Positions 19,910 through 30,615 are shown, counted from the stretch's first letter. The stretch is 64,000 nucleotides of DNA from Hymenobacter psoromatis (GCF_020012125.1 NZ_JAIFAG010000001.1:4154001-4218000); one strand, 5' to 3'. Notes: generated by a model not told the origin, from the letters alone. Translations and numbers: made by a program.

Positions 19910-20251
19910 CTACCCCCTCGAATTAGCCCCAAAGCGGTTGGCCCCGGCCGTACCCGCCACGAACTGCATTCCGGCCCCTAGCACCAAGCTGGCTATCGGC
20001 ACGAAAACCAGCAGCCACCAACCGCGCAAATCCAGGTCGTGCAAGCGCTTAATTGACTGCGTAATAACCCGATAAAAGCACGTCAGCATTCCAGCCAGCG
20101 CCAGGTTTTTTCAGTAGTCAGCCGGGCTGTGCAGCTGCTCAGCCAGGGCTGGCAGGCCGTAGCAAGCGAAGGCCAACAGGTAGAGTGCCAGCACGCGCCA
20201 AAAAAAAGGCCAGCGACAAAGCCGGCCTTTCGTAGTAAAATAGTGCAACAT
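19910..20251 (-). pseudogene. DUF805 membrane protein gene with in-frame stop
   Basis: Read on the minus strand from ATG 20251 to TAG 19910-19912 the frame has 114 codons and is broken only by TGA at codon 47 (20111-20113). Before it is MLHYFTTKGRLCR and a hydrophobic helix; after it comes IKRLHDLDLRGWWLL, a second helix, and AGTAGANRFGAN. These are the DUF805 hallmarks (YF-x-GR start, RRLHD-x-G-x-S-GWW, G-x-NRYG). The frame is intact apart from the single stop, so the lesion looks recent, or is a base error. DUF805 proteins are small inner-membrane proteins of unknown function. Next upstream lie remnants of a toxin-antitoxin pair. Confidence 0.75.
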
Positions 20252-20315
20252 TGGCAACGAAGATACGCTATACTTACCGTCATTGCGATTAGTGACGAAT
20301 GTCTATAATCATTAT

Positions 20316-20534
20316 CTAAATTTTGTCTATACAATAATGCAGGCAATATTTTTCTATCAGCAATTCCCAGACGTGCGAACTTTCTGGTCCGGCTGTTTTT
20401 CGCCCTAGCTCGGGAGAATTTAGCAGCGTATCAGCAACGGCTATAATGCGCGCGGTTAGCTCGTCGGCGTAGCTAGCGGAAAACTGCGCCACGAAATCGC
20501 TGATGGCTTCTAAGTCGTCAAGCGCCTCATTACT
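20316..20534 (-). pseudogene. RelE/ParE-type toxin remnant
   Basis: An open minus-strand frame without a start codon reads SNEALDDLEAISDFVAQFSA, then YADELTARII and ELGRKTAGPE and WELLIEKY, before a stop. That is the core of a ParE/RelE ribosome- or gyrase-targeting toxin. The first strand with the initiating Met is missing: a stop codon directly precedes SNEALDD. The last strand after IEKY is degenerate. It abuts the antitoxin remnant, as in intact pairs. Function is almost certainly lost. Confidence 0.65.
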
Positions 20535-20748
20535 CTACCGTAGTTTCACGCTCTTTCCGACGTTGAGCCAAATATTCTTTCACCTGGTCATGAGGAATGG
20601 TACGCCCCGCTTCCACATCGGCTAGGCCACGGGCAATGGCGCGGCAAGTAAACACCGCTTCCATCACATCATCCTAGGTAGCCTGCTCCGGCAGGCGATT
20701 AGCGATAGTATGAAGCTGCTCTTTAACGGAGGGCATTTTTAGCAACAT
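20530..20748 (-). pseudogene. Antitoxin remnant with in-frame TAG
   Basis: From ATG 20748 (or 20736) to TAA 20530-20532, 73 codons, interrupted by TAG at codon 25 (20674-20676). The peptide reads MPSVKEQLHTIANRLPEQAT, stop, then DDVMEAVFTCRAIARGLADV and EAGRTIPHDQVKEYLAQR. In intact relatives the interrupted position is a Trp (T-W-DDV), so a TGG-to-TAG change explains it. Such antitoxins pair with ParE/RelE toxins; the broken partner lies directly downstream. Confidence 0.65.
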
Positions 20749-20768
20749 AACTCGCTGAATTTAAATGA

Positions 20769-21683
20769 TTAAATTGGCACGTTCACGTGGCGCTCGGCGT
20801 GGTAGCTGCTGCGCACCAGCGGGCCGCTTTCCACGTACTTGAGGCCGCGCCGCAAGCCCTCCTCTTTGTAGTTAGCGAACACATCGGGGTGCACAAACTC
20901 GGCTACTTCCAAGTGGCGCTTGGTGGGCTGCAGGTATTGGCCCAGCGTGAGGATGTCGAGGCCGTTGGCCACGAGGTCGTCCATTGCCTGGTGCACCTCA
21001 TCGGGCTGCTCGCCCAGGCCCAGCATAATGCCCGACTTGGTGCGGTGCCCGGCCAGCTTGGTGCGCCGGATTTGCTCCAGGCTGCGGTCGTACTTGGCCT
21101 GCGGGCGCACCAGCCGGTAGAGGCTGCCCACGGTTTCCATGTTGTGCGAAATCACCTCCTGGCCGCCCGAAATCATGGTTTCGAGGGCTTCCCAGTTGGC
21201 TTTCACGTCGGGTATCAACGTTTCGATGGTCGTTTCGGGCGAGAGCTGCTTGGTGAGCACCACCGTATCGCGCCACACGGCGGCCCCGCGGTCCTTCAAC
21301 TCATCGCGGTTGACGGAGGTGATGACGGCGTGCTTCACTTTCATCAAGGCAATAGCCTCGGCTACCCGGCGCGGCTCGTCGAGGTCCAGCTCGGTAGGCC
21401 GGCCGGTAGCCACGGCGCAAAACGAGCACGAGCGCGTGCAGACATTGCCCAGAATCATGAACGTGGCCGTGCCCGCGCCCCAGCACTCGCCCATGTTGGG
21501 GCAGTTGCCACTTTCGCAGATAGTGTGCAGCTTGTGCTCATCTACGAGCTTGCGCACGGCCGCGTAGTCGGGGCCAATGGGCAGTTTCACGCGCAGCCAG
21601 TCGGGCTTGCGCGGGCGGGCGGGGGTAGGGGCCGCCAGCGGCGCAGCCTGAATAATGGGAAGCGTCAGCAGCAGAGTATCCAT
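20769..21683 (-). CDS. lipA: Lipoyl synthase
   Basis: 304 residues. A radical-SAM enzyme that inserts two sulfurs into octanoyl chains on lipoyl carrier proteins. Both iron-sulfur clusters are readable: the auxiliary cluster motif CESGNCPNMGEC and the radical-SAM CTRSCSFC. Other landmarks are KHAVITSVNRDELKDRG, SHNMETVGSLYRLVRP and KSGIMLGLGE. The product would serve GcvH and 2-oxoacid dehydrogenases; gcvP is 1.8 kb away. The gene is monocistronic on the minus strand. The start at 21683 gives the usual length. Confidence 0.95.
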   Translation of the reverse strand: MDTLLLTLPIIQAAPLAAPTPARPRKPDWLRVKLPIGPDYAAVRKLVDEHKLHTICESGNCPNMGECWGAGTATFMILGNVCTRSCSFCAVATGRPTELDLDEPRRVAEAIALMKVKHAVITSVNRDELKDRGAAVWRDTVVLTKQLSPETTIETLIPDVKANWEALETMISGGQEVISHNMETVGSLYRLVRPQAKYDRSLEQIRRTKLAGHRTKSGIMLGLGEQPDEVHQAMDDLVANGLDILTLGQYLQPTKRHLEVAEFVHPDVFANYKEEGLRRGLKYVESGPLVRSSYHAERHVNVPI

Positions 21684-21752
21684 CTTTTTTATCCGTAAAA
21701 TCGATTGCCAGGGCGCGCGGTACGCGGCGCAGCCACTAAAATAACCCCAAAA

Positions 21753-22598
21753 TTAATTCCGGTGGCCGATGTACAGGGTCAGGTACACCGAAGGGAAAAA
21801 CTGGTGGTTGAGGCTGTTCACATCAGCTGGGGCGGGCGGGTTAAGCACTAGCAGCTCCTTGGTATACACCTCGACCAGAAAGCCCAGCTCGGCCCCGGCC
21901 ACGGCATCGCGGTAGCGGCCATACTCGAAGCTGAGCGCCCCACGCAGGTGGGCACCGGGCACTATCTTGGTCTGGGCGATGCCGCTGAAAAGCGGGGCCC
22001 GGTCATAAATAAACTGTTCCTGCGCGTGCTTCACCGGGTCATAGGCTTCGTCCACAATAACATCGGCTGGGCCGAAAGCATTATTTTTTTCGGCCGTATA
22101 GTCGTAGCTAATATAGTAAGGCATGAGTAAGCCCAGCGATGGCCCCGCACTCAGCAGACCATTGACCTGCACACCCGCATCGGCGGCCTTGCGAAACAGA
22201 ATGCGCTGAATACCAATGGATGGCCGCAGCGCGAAGGCATAATTAGCCTTGTAGAGCTTGTAGCTGCCGCCCGTATACGGGTTGGTTACAGCTTCCTCCT
22301 TCGGGTTTTTGAACGATACGCCCTCCAGGCTCCAGAAGCGCAGCCAGCGCTCGTCGAGCACCCGCGCTACCCGCACGTTGATGCCCCCGATGAGCGCACC
22401 CTGGGTATTAAAATTGATGCCGAACACCGTTTCGCGCTGGTATGATTGCTCATCGGAAGGCATGGCCTGCGGCCGGGCCTGAATAACCGGCCCGGTGGGC
22501 GCGGGTGTGGTGCTGGCATCGGGAGCCTGCGCGCGGGCGGTGCCGGCCAGGCCCAGGGCCAAGCAAAGGGCAGTGATGAGAACGTATGTCTGGTTCAT
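21753..22598 (-). CDS. Hypothetical outer-membrane-like protein
   Basis: 281 residues from ATG 22598 (the frame opens 11 codons earlier, but MNQTYVLITALCLALGLAG is the better signal peptide, cleaved after ARAQA). The mature protein starts with a Pro/Thr-rich stretch, then alternates aromatic and polar residues as beta strands (ETVFGINFNTQGALIGGINV, then YALRPSIGIQ-type segments) and ends in FPSVYLTLYIGHRN, typical of an outer-membrane barrel with an aromatic C-terminal strand. No enzyme motif and no family I can name. A -7-like box lies 10 bases upstream, so the leader is very short. Confidence 0.65.
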   Translation of the reverse strand: MNQTYVLITALCLALGLAGTARAQAPDASTTPAPTGPVIQARPQAMPSDEQSYQRETVFGINFNTQGALIGGINVRVARVLDERWLRFWSLEGVSFKNPKEEAVTNPYTGGSYKLYKANYAFALRPSIGIQRILFRKAADAGVQVNGLLSAGPSLGLLMPYYISYDYTAEKNNAFGPADVIVDEAYDPVKHAQEQFIYDRAPLFSGIAQTKIVPGAHLRGALSFEYGRYRDAVAGAELGFLVEVYTKELLVLNPPAPADVNSLNHQFFPSVYLTLYIGHRN

Positions 22599-22607
22599 AA
22601 GCGAAGT

Positions 22608-22615
22608 CAAAAATA
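22608..22615 (-). promoter_or_regulatory. Putative -7 box TATTTTTG
   Basis: The minus strand reads TATTTTTG, 9 bases before the ATG at 22598, matching TAnnTTTG. If used, the transcript would be nearly leaderless. Confidence 0.35.
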
Positions 22616-22665
22616 CCGGCTGGCGCGGCAATTCACCGCCGGACGCTTAGCTAACGTTGGCGGGG

Positions 22666-22673
22666 TAGCTTTG
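22666..22673 (+). promoter_or_regulatory. Putative -7 box TAGCTTTG for the OsmC gene
   Basis: TAGCTTTG fits TAnnTTTG and ends 4 bases before the ATG at 22678, implying a leaderless or near-leaderless mRNA. Confidence 0.35.
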
Positions 22674-22677
22674 TGAT

Positions 22678-23097
22678 ATGAGCACGCCCCACACCACCGC
22701 CACCGCCCGCTACGAGGGCCACCTGCGCACCGAAGCTACGCACACGGCTTCGGGCACTGTCATTCAAACCGATGCGCCAGTTGATAACCACGGGCGCGGC
22801 GAGGCATTTTCGCCAACCGACCTCGTGGGTACCGCCCTCGGCACCTGCATTCTGACTACGATGGCCATCGTGGCCGAGCGCCACCAGCTAGCTATGGTGG
22901 GCGCGTCGTTTAAGATGGAAAAAATGATGACCCCAGAGCCGCCACGCCGCATCGCGCAGCTCACCGTAGAGTTGCACCTGCCCGCCGCCCTCAGCGCGCC
23001 CGACCGCGCCCTACTGGAACGCACCGCGCACACCTGCCCCGTGGCCTTGAGCCTGAACCCAGAAATCCGGCAAGAGGTTCGGTTCGTGTACGAGTAG
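22678..23097 (+). CDS. OsmC family protein
   Basis: 139 residues. OsmC/Ohr-type thiol peroxidase fold: the two conserved cysteines are in GTCILTTMAIV (about residue 59) and HTCPVALSL (about residue 121), preceded by FSPTDLVGTALG. OsmC proteins reduce organic or inorganic peroxides with a Cys pair; YhfA-like members have unknown roles. The gene stands alone and is followed by a hairpin that contains the GGGGTAGG motif in one arm and its complement in the other. Confidence 0.88.
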   Translation: MSTPHTTATARYEGHLRTEATHTASGTVIQTDAPVDNHGRGEAFSPTDLVGTALGTCILTTMAIVAERHQLAMVGASFKMEKMMTPEPPRRIAQLTVELHLPAALSAPDRALLERTAHTCPVALSLNPEIRQEVRFVYE

Positions 23098-23100
23098 GTT

Positions 23101-23192
23101 TTTTTAGGGGGTAGGGATGAACGGTCAGGGAGTAATAACTTTCTGGTCGCCGATTCTTTACTCACTAATTGTTCATTCCTACCCCCTAAAAA
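23101..23192. repeat. Inverted repeat built on the GGGGTAGG octamer
   Basis: Arms 23101-23122 and 23171-23192 are complementary over 22 bases with one mismatch and a 48-base spacer. Each arm holds one octamer (23108 and 23178). The right arm ends two bases before the ATG of the next gene, so folding would sequester that start. Confidence 0.65.
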
Positions 23193-23193
23193 G

Positions 23194-23826
23194 ATGGCTG
23201 GTTTCTTCACCAATAAGGGCTTTCAGCCCAAGCGCCAGAGTAGCCACCCGCTACCGCCGGGCCAGTACGAAACCACCGATTTTCCGGTGCTCACGGCTGG
23301 CCCTACCCCCCGCATTACGCTCAGCCAGTGGGAGTTTAGGCTCGAAGGGCTGGTGGCAGAGCCCGTGAAGTGGAGTTGGGCCGAGTTCAACCAACTGCCC
23401 ATGCAGGACTTCAACCCCGACATTCACTGCGTCACGAAGTGGTCGAAGTTCGACACCCACTGGCGCGGCGTGAGCGTGGACACGCTGCTGGAGCACGTCC
23501 GGCTCAAGCCCGAAGCGCAGTTCGTGACCGAGTTCAGCTACGGCGGCTACACCACCAACGTGCCGCTGGCCGACCTGCGGGGGGGTAGGGCCTTCGTGGG
23601 CGTGCAGTTTGAGGGCCAGCCGCTGGCCGCCGAGCACGGCGGCCCGGCCCGGCTGGTGGTGCCGCACCTCTACTTCTGGAAAAGCGCCAAGTGGGTGCAG
23701 GGCCTACGCTTCACCGCCGCCGATGAGCCCGGCTTCTGGGAGCGCGGCGGCTACAGCATGTACGGCGACCCTTGGAAAGAGCAGCGTTACCGCGACGACG
23801 ACGAGCCCGCGGCCAGCCGGCTATGA
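23194..23826 (+). CDS. Molybdopterin-dependent sulfite-oxidase-like oxidoreductase
   Basis: 210 residues, a compact member of the sulfite oxidase / YedY (MsrP) molybdopterin domain. The molybdenum ligand is the Cys in DIHCVTKWSKFDTHWRGVSV (about residue 78). LEHGG-like LAAEHGGPARLVVPHLYFWK and WVQGLRF complete the fold. No Tat signal is present, so it is probably cytoplasmic, unlike MsrP. It overlaps the next gene by four bases (ATGA), so the two are translationally coupled and probably form an electron-transfer pair. Confidence 0.85.
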   Translation: MAGFFTNKGFQPKRQSSHPLPPGQYETTDFPVLTAGPTPRITLSQWEFRLEGLVAEPVKWSWAEFNQLPMQDFNPDIHCVTKWSKFDTHWRGVSVDTLLEHVRLKPEAQFVTEFSYGGYTTNVPLADLRGGRAFVGVQFEGQPLAAEHGGPARLVVPHLYFWKSAKWVQGLRFTAADEPGFWERGGYSMYGDPWKEQRYRDDDEPAASRL

Positions 23827-24566
23827 GCCGCATTACCTGGCAGCAGGCCACCGTCACCGGCATTAAGGCCGAGACCTCGCACGTCAAGACTTTTACCCTG
23901 CGCCTGCCGCAGTTTACGCCGCACCTGGCCGGCCAGCACTACGACCTGCGCCTCACCGCCGAGGATGGCTACCAGGCCGAGCGCAGCTACTCCATAGCCT
24001 CGCCCCCCGAACAAACCGGCGAGATAGAGCTAACCGTCGAAATTATCACCGACGGCGAAGTATCCGGCTATCTCAACGAAGGCGTGGGGATAGGCGACCA
24101 GCTGGAAGTGCGCGGCCCCATCGGCGGTTACTTTGTGTGGGCCGGCGCGGCCAATGCGCCACCACTATTGCTGGTGGGCGGCGGCTCGGGCGTAGTGCCG
24201 CTCATGGCCATGCTGCGCCACCGACGGGGGGTAGGGCTGCGCACGCCGGCCGCGCTGCTATTCAGCGTCCGCACGGCCGAGGACGTTATCTATCGTGCTG
24301 AATTAGAAGCGTTGGCGCGGGCCGACTCCACTTTTACGCTGCTGCTCGACTATACCCGCCAGGCCCCGCCCGGCTGGGCCGGCTACCAGCGCCGCCTCGA
24401 CGCGCCCATGCTGGCCGAGGTAGTGGCGCACTTTGGCCCGGCCCAGCCGCAGGTATTCGCGTGCGGCCCCACGGGCTTCGTGGAAGCGGCGGCCAACGGC
24501 TTACTGGCAGCTGGCCTACCCCCCGAATTAATTCTGACCGAGCGGTTTGGGCCAACGACCGGGTGA
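23823..24566 (+). CDS. Ferredoxin-NADP reductase-like FAD oxidoreductase
   Basis: 247 residues from ATG 23823, which overlaps the previous TGA. FAD-binding motif RSYSIAS (about residue 56) and GPIGGYF; NAD(P)-binding LLLVGGGSGVVPLMAMLRH; C-terminal FACGPTGFVEAA. It should pass electrons from NAD(P)H, via FAD, to the preceding molybdopterin enzyme. No 2Fe-2S domain is attached, unlike fused phthalate-dioxygenase reductases, so a separate ferredoxin or direct transfer must be used. A hairpin terminator follows. Confidence 0.88.
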   Translation: MSRITWQQATVTGIKAETSHVKTFTLRLPQFTPHLAGQHYDLRLTAEDGYQAERSYSIASPPEQTGEIELTVEIITDGEVSGYLNEGVGIGDQLEVRGPIGGYFVWAGAANAPPLLLVGGGSGVVPLMAMLRHRRGVGLRTPAALLFSVRTAEDVIYRAELEALARADSTFTLLLDYTRQAPPGWAGYQRRLDAPMLAEVVAHFGPAQPQVFACGPTGFVEAAANGLLAAGLPPELILTERFGPTTG

Positions 24567-24581
24567 AGTTGAATAACCATG

Positions 24582-24630
24582 AAAAAGTACGCCCGCCTAC
24601 CCCTTGAAAGGTAGGCGGGCGTACTTTTTT
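24582..24630 (+). terminator. Terminator after the oxidoreductase pair
   Basis: A 19-bp stem (24582-24600 / 24611-24629) ending in a T run, 15 bases after the stop. It contains a CCTACCCC octamer at 24596. Confidence 0.85.
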
Positions 24631-24983
24631 TAAGCCGGTAGCAACTTTTGTCGAAGCAATTTTAGCAGCTCTTCCTTAGGAATGCTGGTGGCTTCCTATT
24701 TATCATAAATCGTTACCAGATAAATAGTTTCACCTTCGGCAGTTTGTTCCACGTAGCAGGTGATGACGCGGATGTCGCCGCTCTTGCTGCCGCCCCTGCT
24801 GGCACTGGCCAAGCGGATTTTACAGAGGCCAGCGCCAAGGCTTTCGCCTTGGCGCGGTGTGGCTTGCAACTAGTCAATAAAGTTGTCTGCTTCATTGGGA
24901 AGCGTTCGAAATTTGCGACTCAGCCGCTTGTTTCGGCGCTCAAATTCGGGGAGGATTACTACGTGAGCAATTATGCGGGCATT
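24630..24983 (-). pseudogene. RelE/HigB-type toxin remnant with two in-frame stops
   Basis: The minus-strand frame reads VVILPEFERRNKRLSRKF, TLPNEADNFID, stop, then LQATPRQGESLGAGLCKIRL, ASRGGSKSGDIRVITCYV, ETIYLVTIYDK, stop, EATSIPKEELLKLLRQK. This matches the common type II toxin whose core is P-x-Q-G-x-x-L-G-x-x-x-x-K-I-R-L, S-x-GK-S-G-G-x-R and Y-L-L-x-I-Y-DK. Two TAG codons interrupt it and the start is lost. Its overlapping antitoxin is also broken. Confidence 0.7.
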
Positions 24984-25253
24984 TTAGCTAGCTCTTCAGC
25001 CGCCAGCTCTTTTCGCAGTTCGGCGAGTGCCTCGCGGGCCGGGCGGCCGGTAATTTTACCGACTTTCAGCAGCTTCACCTGCTCAATGCTAACCCGCAAT
25101 GCCTCCATCGAAATACTGATGGTGATATCCGTATCCTCATCGTCGGCCTCGTCGGCCGTAGGGGCGGGCCGGCATGATGAGTTGCTTGAATTGCTGCTGA
25201 ATATGCTTGGGCAGCACTTTGTACTGCTCAAGTAAAACCTAGGCGGTGGTCAT
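24971..25253 (-). pseudogene. Antitoxin remnant with stop and frameshift
   Basis: From ATG 25253 the minus strand reads MTTA, TAG, then [20 protein letters not shown]. It then shifts frame near 25165 into [48 protein letters not shown] and MPA, stop (24971-24973). N- and C-terminal halves together look like one antitoxin that lies upstream of, and overlaps, the RelE/HigB-type toxin. An open 86-residue frame covers only the C-terminal half. Confidence 0.6.
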
Positions 25254-25300
25254 GGCGCAACGGGTTGGAGAAGTGAATTTACTACTGCGAAGACGGCGCG

Positions 25301-28399
<3,099 letters not shown>

Positions 28400-28422
28400 G
28401 CGGGCAGAATCGGAGGAACGAG

Positions 28423-28430
28423 CAAAGGTA
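28423..28430 (-). promoter_or_regulatory. Putative -7 box TACCTTTG for uvrA
   Basis: Minus-strand TACCTTTG, 23 bases before the ATG at 28399. A CCTACCCCC stretch (28446-28454 on the plus strand as its complement) lies 15 bases upstream, as at gcvP. No LexA-type palindrome was noticed. Confidence 0.5.
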
Positions 28431-28601
28431 CGGGTACGGGCCGGCGGGGGTAGGGAAAACGCGGAGTCTTTCGCTCTATTCCCTGGTAACGGGCCGACCG
28501 AAGCTAACAAGCTTAGGCGGTGAATGGTGCAGCGCATTTCCCCTTTTCTTTGCTGGGCCAATTGCTCTCCGTACCCTTTTCTATTTTAACCCCCGCTCCG
28601 C

Positions 28602-28986
28602 ATGGCTTCGCCGCTTTTCCCCATTCCCCTGTGTCGCGTAGCACTAAGTGCTTTTTTGCTGCTAGGCACTCCGCCTGTATTTGCGCAGGTGCCGGCACCG
28701 CACGGCTATGATTTTTTGACCCTTACCAGCAGGGAGTCTTCCGCTAAATCCGTGGCTAAAATTCTGATTACGCCGGCTTTTCAAGGAAAAACGGAATTCA
28801 GCTGGAAGATTTTAGTGGTTTTTCCGCTGAAAAAACCTGGCTAAACTTCAGTACAATACCGAACTCGTTAACCAGCAGCTCTCCGACCTAACGGCGGCGG
28901 GCTGGGAACTGGTGCAGGCTTACCCCTTCACTTCGATACCAAACCTGTTCACTACTCGCTACCTGTTTCGCAAGGCCCGGCCCTGA
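28602..28986 (+). pseudogene. Frameshifted secreted protein gene
   Basis: An 80-residue frame starts with a good signal peptide (LSAFLLLGTPPVFAQV) and runs through YDFLTLTSRESSAKSVAKIL to a stop at 28842. Beyond the point near 28800 other frames carry the continuation: EDFSGFSAEKTWL and then KLQYNTELVNQQLSDLTAAG, WELVQAYPF, TTRYLFRKARP, stop at 28984-28986. The last segment is a typical small C-terminal domain (L-x-x-L-x-x-x-GWELV, YLFRK). At least two indels are needed to join the three pieces. I conclude one decayed gene of about 128 codons. Confidence 0.6.
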
Positions 28987-29116
28987 GCCCGGCCACTTAG
29001 TCGGCACAAATGGCCCGTTGGTCCGCAAAGTGCTGGGCCTGCTACATCTGCGTTGAAAGGCGGCATCCAACTTGTCCGCTTAGGAGTATTCCCCTTACTC
29101 TTCTTTCTTTTCAACC

Positions 29117-29545
29117 ATGAACTTGCAACCCAAAGCCCTGCTACTGGCCGCCGGCCTGGCCCTGGCCGGAGCCACCGTCCCTACCGCCGCCCACGCCCAA
29201 GTCGGTATCAATATCCAGTTGGGCCACCCGGCCTGGGGGCCCGCTGTGCCGGCCGGTGCCCAGTACTACTACGTGCCCGAAATTGACGGTTATTATGACC
29301 TGGCAGCCCGCAATTACATTGTGCAGCGCAACGGCCAATGGGTGCCGATGGCCACTTTGCCTGGCTATAACCCGGCCACCTTCCACCCGGTAGTGGTAAA
29401 CTACCGGGGCCGCCAGCCTTGGGCGCAGTACCGTGACCACCACGCCCGCTACTACCGCCCGGTAGTGGTGCGCCAGGTAAACCGCCCCGTGCTGGTAGAG
29501 CGCGTCAACAGGCGGGGCCAGGTGGTAGAGCGCCGGGTTCGCTAG
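29117..29545 (+). CDS. Secreted hypothetical protein, paralogue 1
   Basis: 142 residues. Signal peptide MNLQPKALLLAAGLALAG ending in AHAQ. The mature part shows a GPAVPAGAQYYYVPEIDGYYD block, an aromatic-rich middle and a basic tail of repeated Val/Arg (VVVRQVNRPVLVERVNRRG). The block YYY-(V/I)-PEIDGYYD is shared with the next gene, so the two are tandem paralogues. I recognise no function. A 25-bp hairpin separates it from the second copy, so they are probably transcribed separately. Confidence 0.75.
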   Translation: MNLQPKALLLAAGLALAGATVPTAAHAQVGINIQLGHPAWGPAVPAGAQYYYVPEIDGYYDLAARNYIVQRNGQWVPMATLPGYNPATFHPVVVNYRGRQPWAQYRDHHARYYRPVVVRQVNRPVLVERVNRRGQVVERRVR

Positions 29546-29547
29546 CC

Positions 29548-29608
29548 GCTCGCTCGCCAATAAGAAAGCCTCGCCTCGTAGGTGAGGCTTTCTTATTGGC
29601 GAGCGAGC
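29548..29608. terminator. 25-bp hairpin terminator
   Basis: Perfect stem 29548-29572 / 29584-29608 with an 11-base loop, starting three bases after the stop of the first paralogue. Confidence 0.8.
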
Positions 29609-29737
29609 CGGAGCGGCCGGTCGATGCGGACACCTGGTTGAGCCGCACAATAGAAGGGTTCGTAGAAAAAACATAAATCCGGCACTCTCCTTGCACTTAC
29701 CCTACGCAGCACTTCTGCTTCTTTTCTTTTTTCACTC

Positions 29738-30547
29738 ATGAAACTCCGCCTTCGTTTTCTTGCTTTCGCGCTGGGCACTGGCCTGGCTTTTGCCGCCCCC
29801 ATCGCCGCGCAGGCGCAGGTAAGCGTGGGGGTTAATGTTGGCCTGCCACCTTGGGGGCCCGCCGCGCCGCAGGGTACGCAGTACTACTACATCCCGGAGA
29901 TTGACGGGTACTACGACATTTATAACGGCGTGTACTTGGTATTTGACGGGGCGCAGTGGATTACGCAGCCTTACCTCGACGGCTACGACCCGTATTACTT
30001 CCACCCCGTACCCGTCAGCTACCGAGGAGCGCAGCCTTGGCTCTACATTGGGAGCTATCGCAATCGCTACCCCCAATACGTGACGGTATACCGCGGCGGC
30101 GGCTACGGCAATGGTGGCCGCTACTACGGCCAGGAATACGGTGCGGGCCGGGTATATGGCTACGACCACAGCGGCTATGGCTACGGCAACCGGGGTGGTG
30201 GCTACAACAACCAAGGATACAACCGCGCTGGCTACGGCGGCCAAGGTAACTACGGGGGCTCGCCCCGCGTGGAGCCGGGCCGGGGCGGCGACCGCGACGG
30301 CCGGGGCAATGTTGGTGGAAATCAACCCAGCCGGGGCGGTTTTGGTGGGGGTAATTTTGGTGGAAATCAACCCAGCCGAGGCGGTTTTAACGGGGGTAGC
30401 CCCGGCAGCCAGCCTACCCCTGGGCGCGGCGGCAACTTTGGTGGCAGCCAGCCGAGGAGTGAGGGTCAGCGCGGCGGGGGAGGCGACCACGGCGGCGGGG
30501 GAGGCGACCACGGCGGCGGCGGCGGCGGAAATCGAGGGCGGCGTTAA
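29738..30547 (+). CDS. Secreted Gly-rich hypothetical protein, paralogue 2
   Basis: 269 residues. Signal peptide MKLRLRFLAFALGTGLAFAA ending in AQAQ. The folded part (to about residue 125) repeats the block GTQYYYIPEIDGYYDIYNG and PVSYRGAQPW of the neighbour. The second half is a low-complexity tail of Gly, Tyr, Asn, Gln and Arg with two copies of NQPSRGGF, encoded by a near-identical DNA repeat of about 55 bases (30309-30410), and a terminal run of GGGGDHGG. The tail makes this copy about twice as long as its paralogue. It may bind nucleic acid or polysaccharide, but that is speculation. Confidence 0.75.
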   Translation: MKLRLRFLAFALGTGLAFAAPIAAQAQVSVGVNVGLPPWGPAAPQGTQYYYIPEIDGYYDIYNGVYLVFDGAQWITQPYLDGYDPYYFHPVPVSYRGAQPWLYIGSYRNRYPQYVTVYRGGGYGNGGRYYGQEYGAGRVYGYDHSGYGYGNRGGGYNNQGYNRAGYGGQGNYGGSPRVEPGRGGDRDGRGNVGGNQPSRGGFGGGNFGGNQPSRGGFNGGSPGSQPTPGRGGNFGGSQPRSEGQRGGGGDHGGGGGDHGGGGGGNRGRR

Positions 30548-30553
30548 TCATTT

Positions 30554-30615
30554 CCTAGGTCGTAACAAAAGCGCTGACATCTAAGCAGATGTCAGCGCTT
30601 TTGTTACGACCTAGG
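30554..30615. terminator. 29-bp hairpin terminator
   Basis: Perfect stem 30554-30582 / 30587-30615 with an AAGC loop, between convergent genes. The last base starts a GGGGTAGG octamer (30615). Confidence 0.85.

Noticed and set aside
19860..20075. Plus-strand frame of 71 residues
   Set aside because: It begins in a terminator and runs antisense to the DUF805 remnant, whose minus-strand reading shows conserved motifs.
20787..21698. A 303-residue plus-strand frame over lipA
   Set aside because: Shadow of lipA on the other strand; no recognisable motif.
24744..25235. Plus-strand frame of 163 residues
   Set aside because: It lies antisense to the second toxin-antitoxin remnant, which reads convincingly on the minus strand.
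19910..25253. Reassignment of TAG/TGA as sense codons
   Set aside because: Stops occur only in decayed-looking frames, while many intact genes here end in TAG or TGA.
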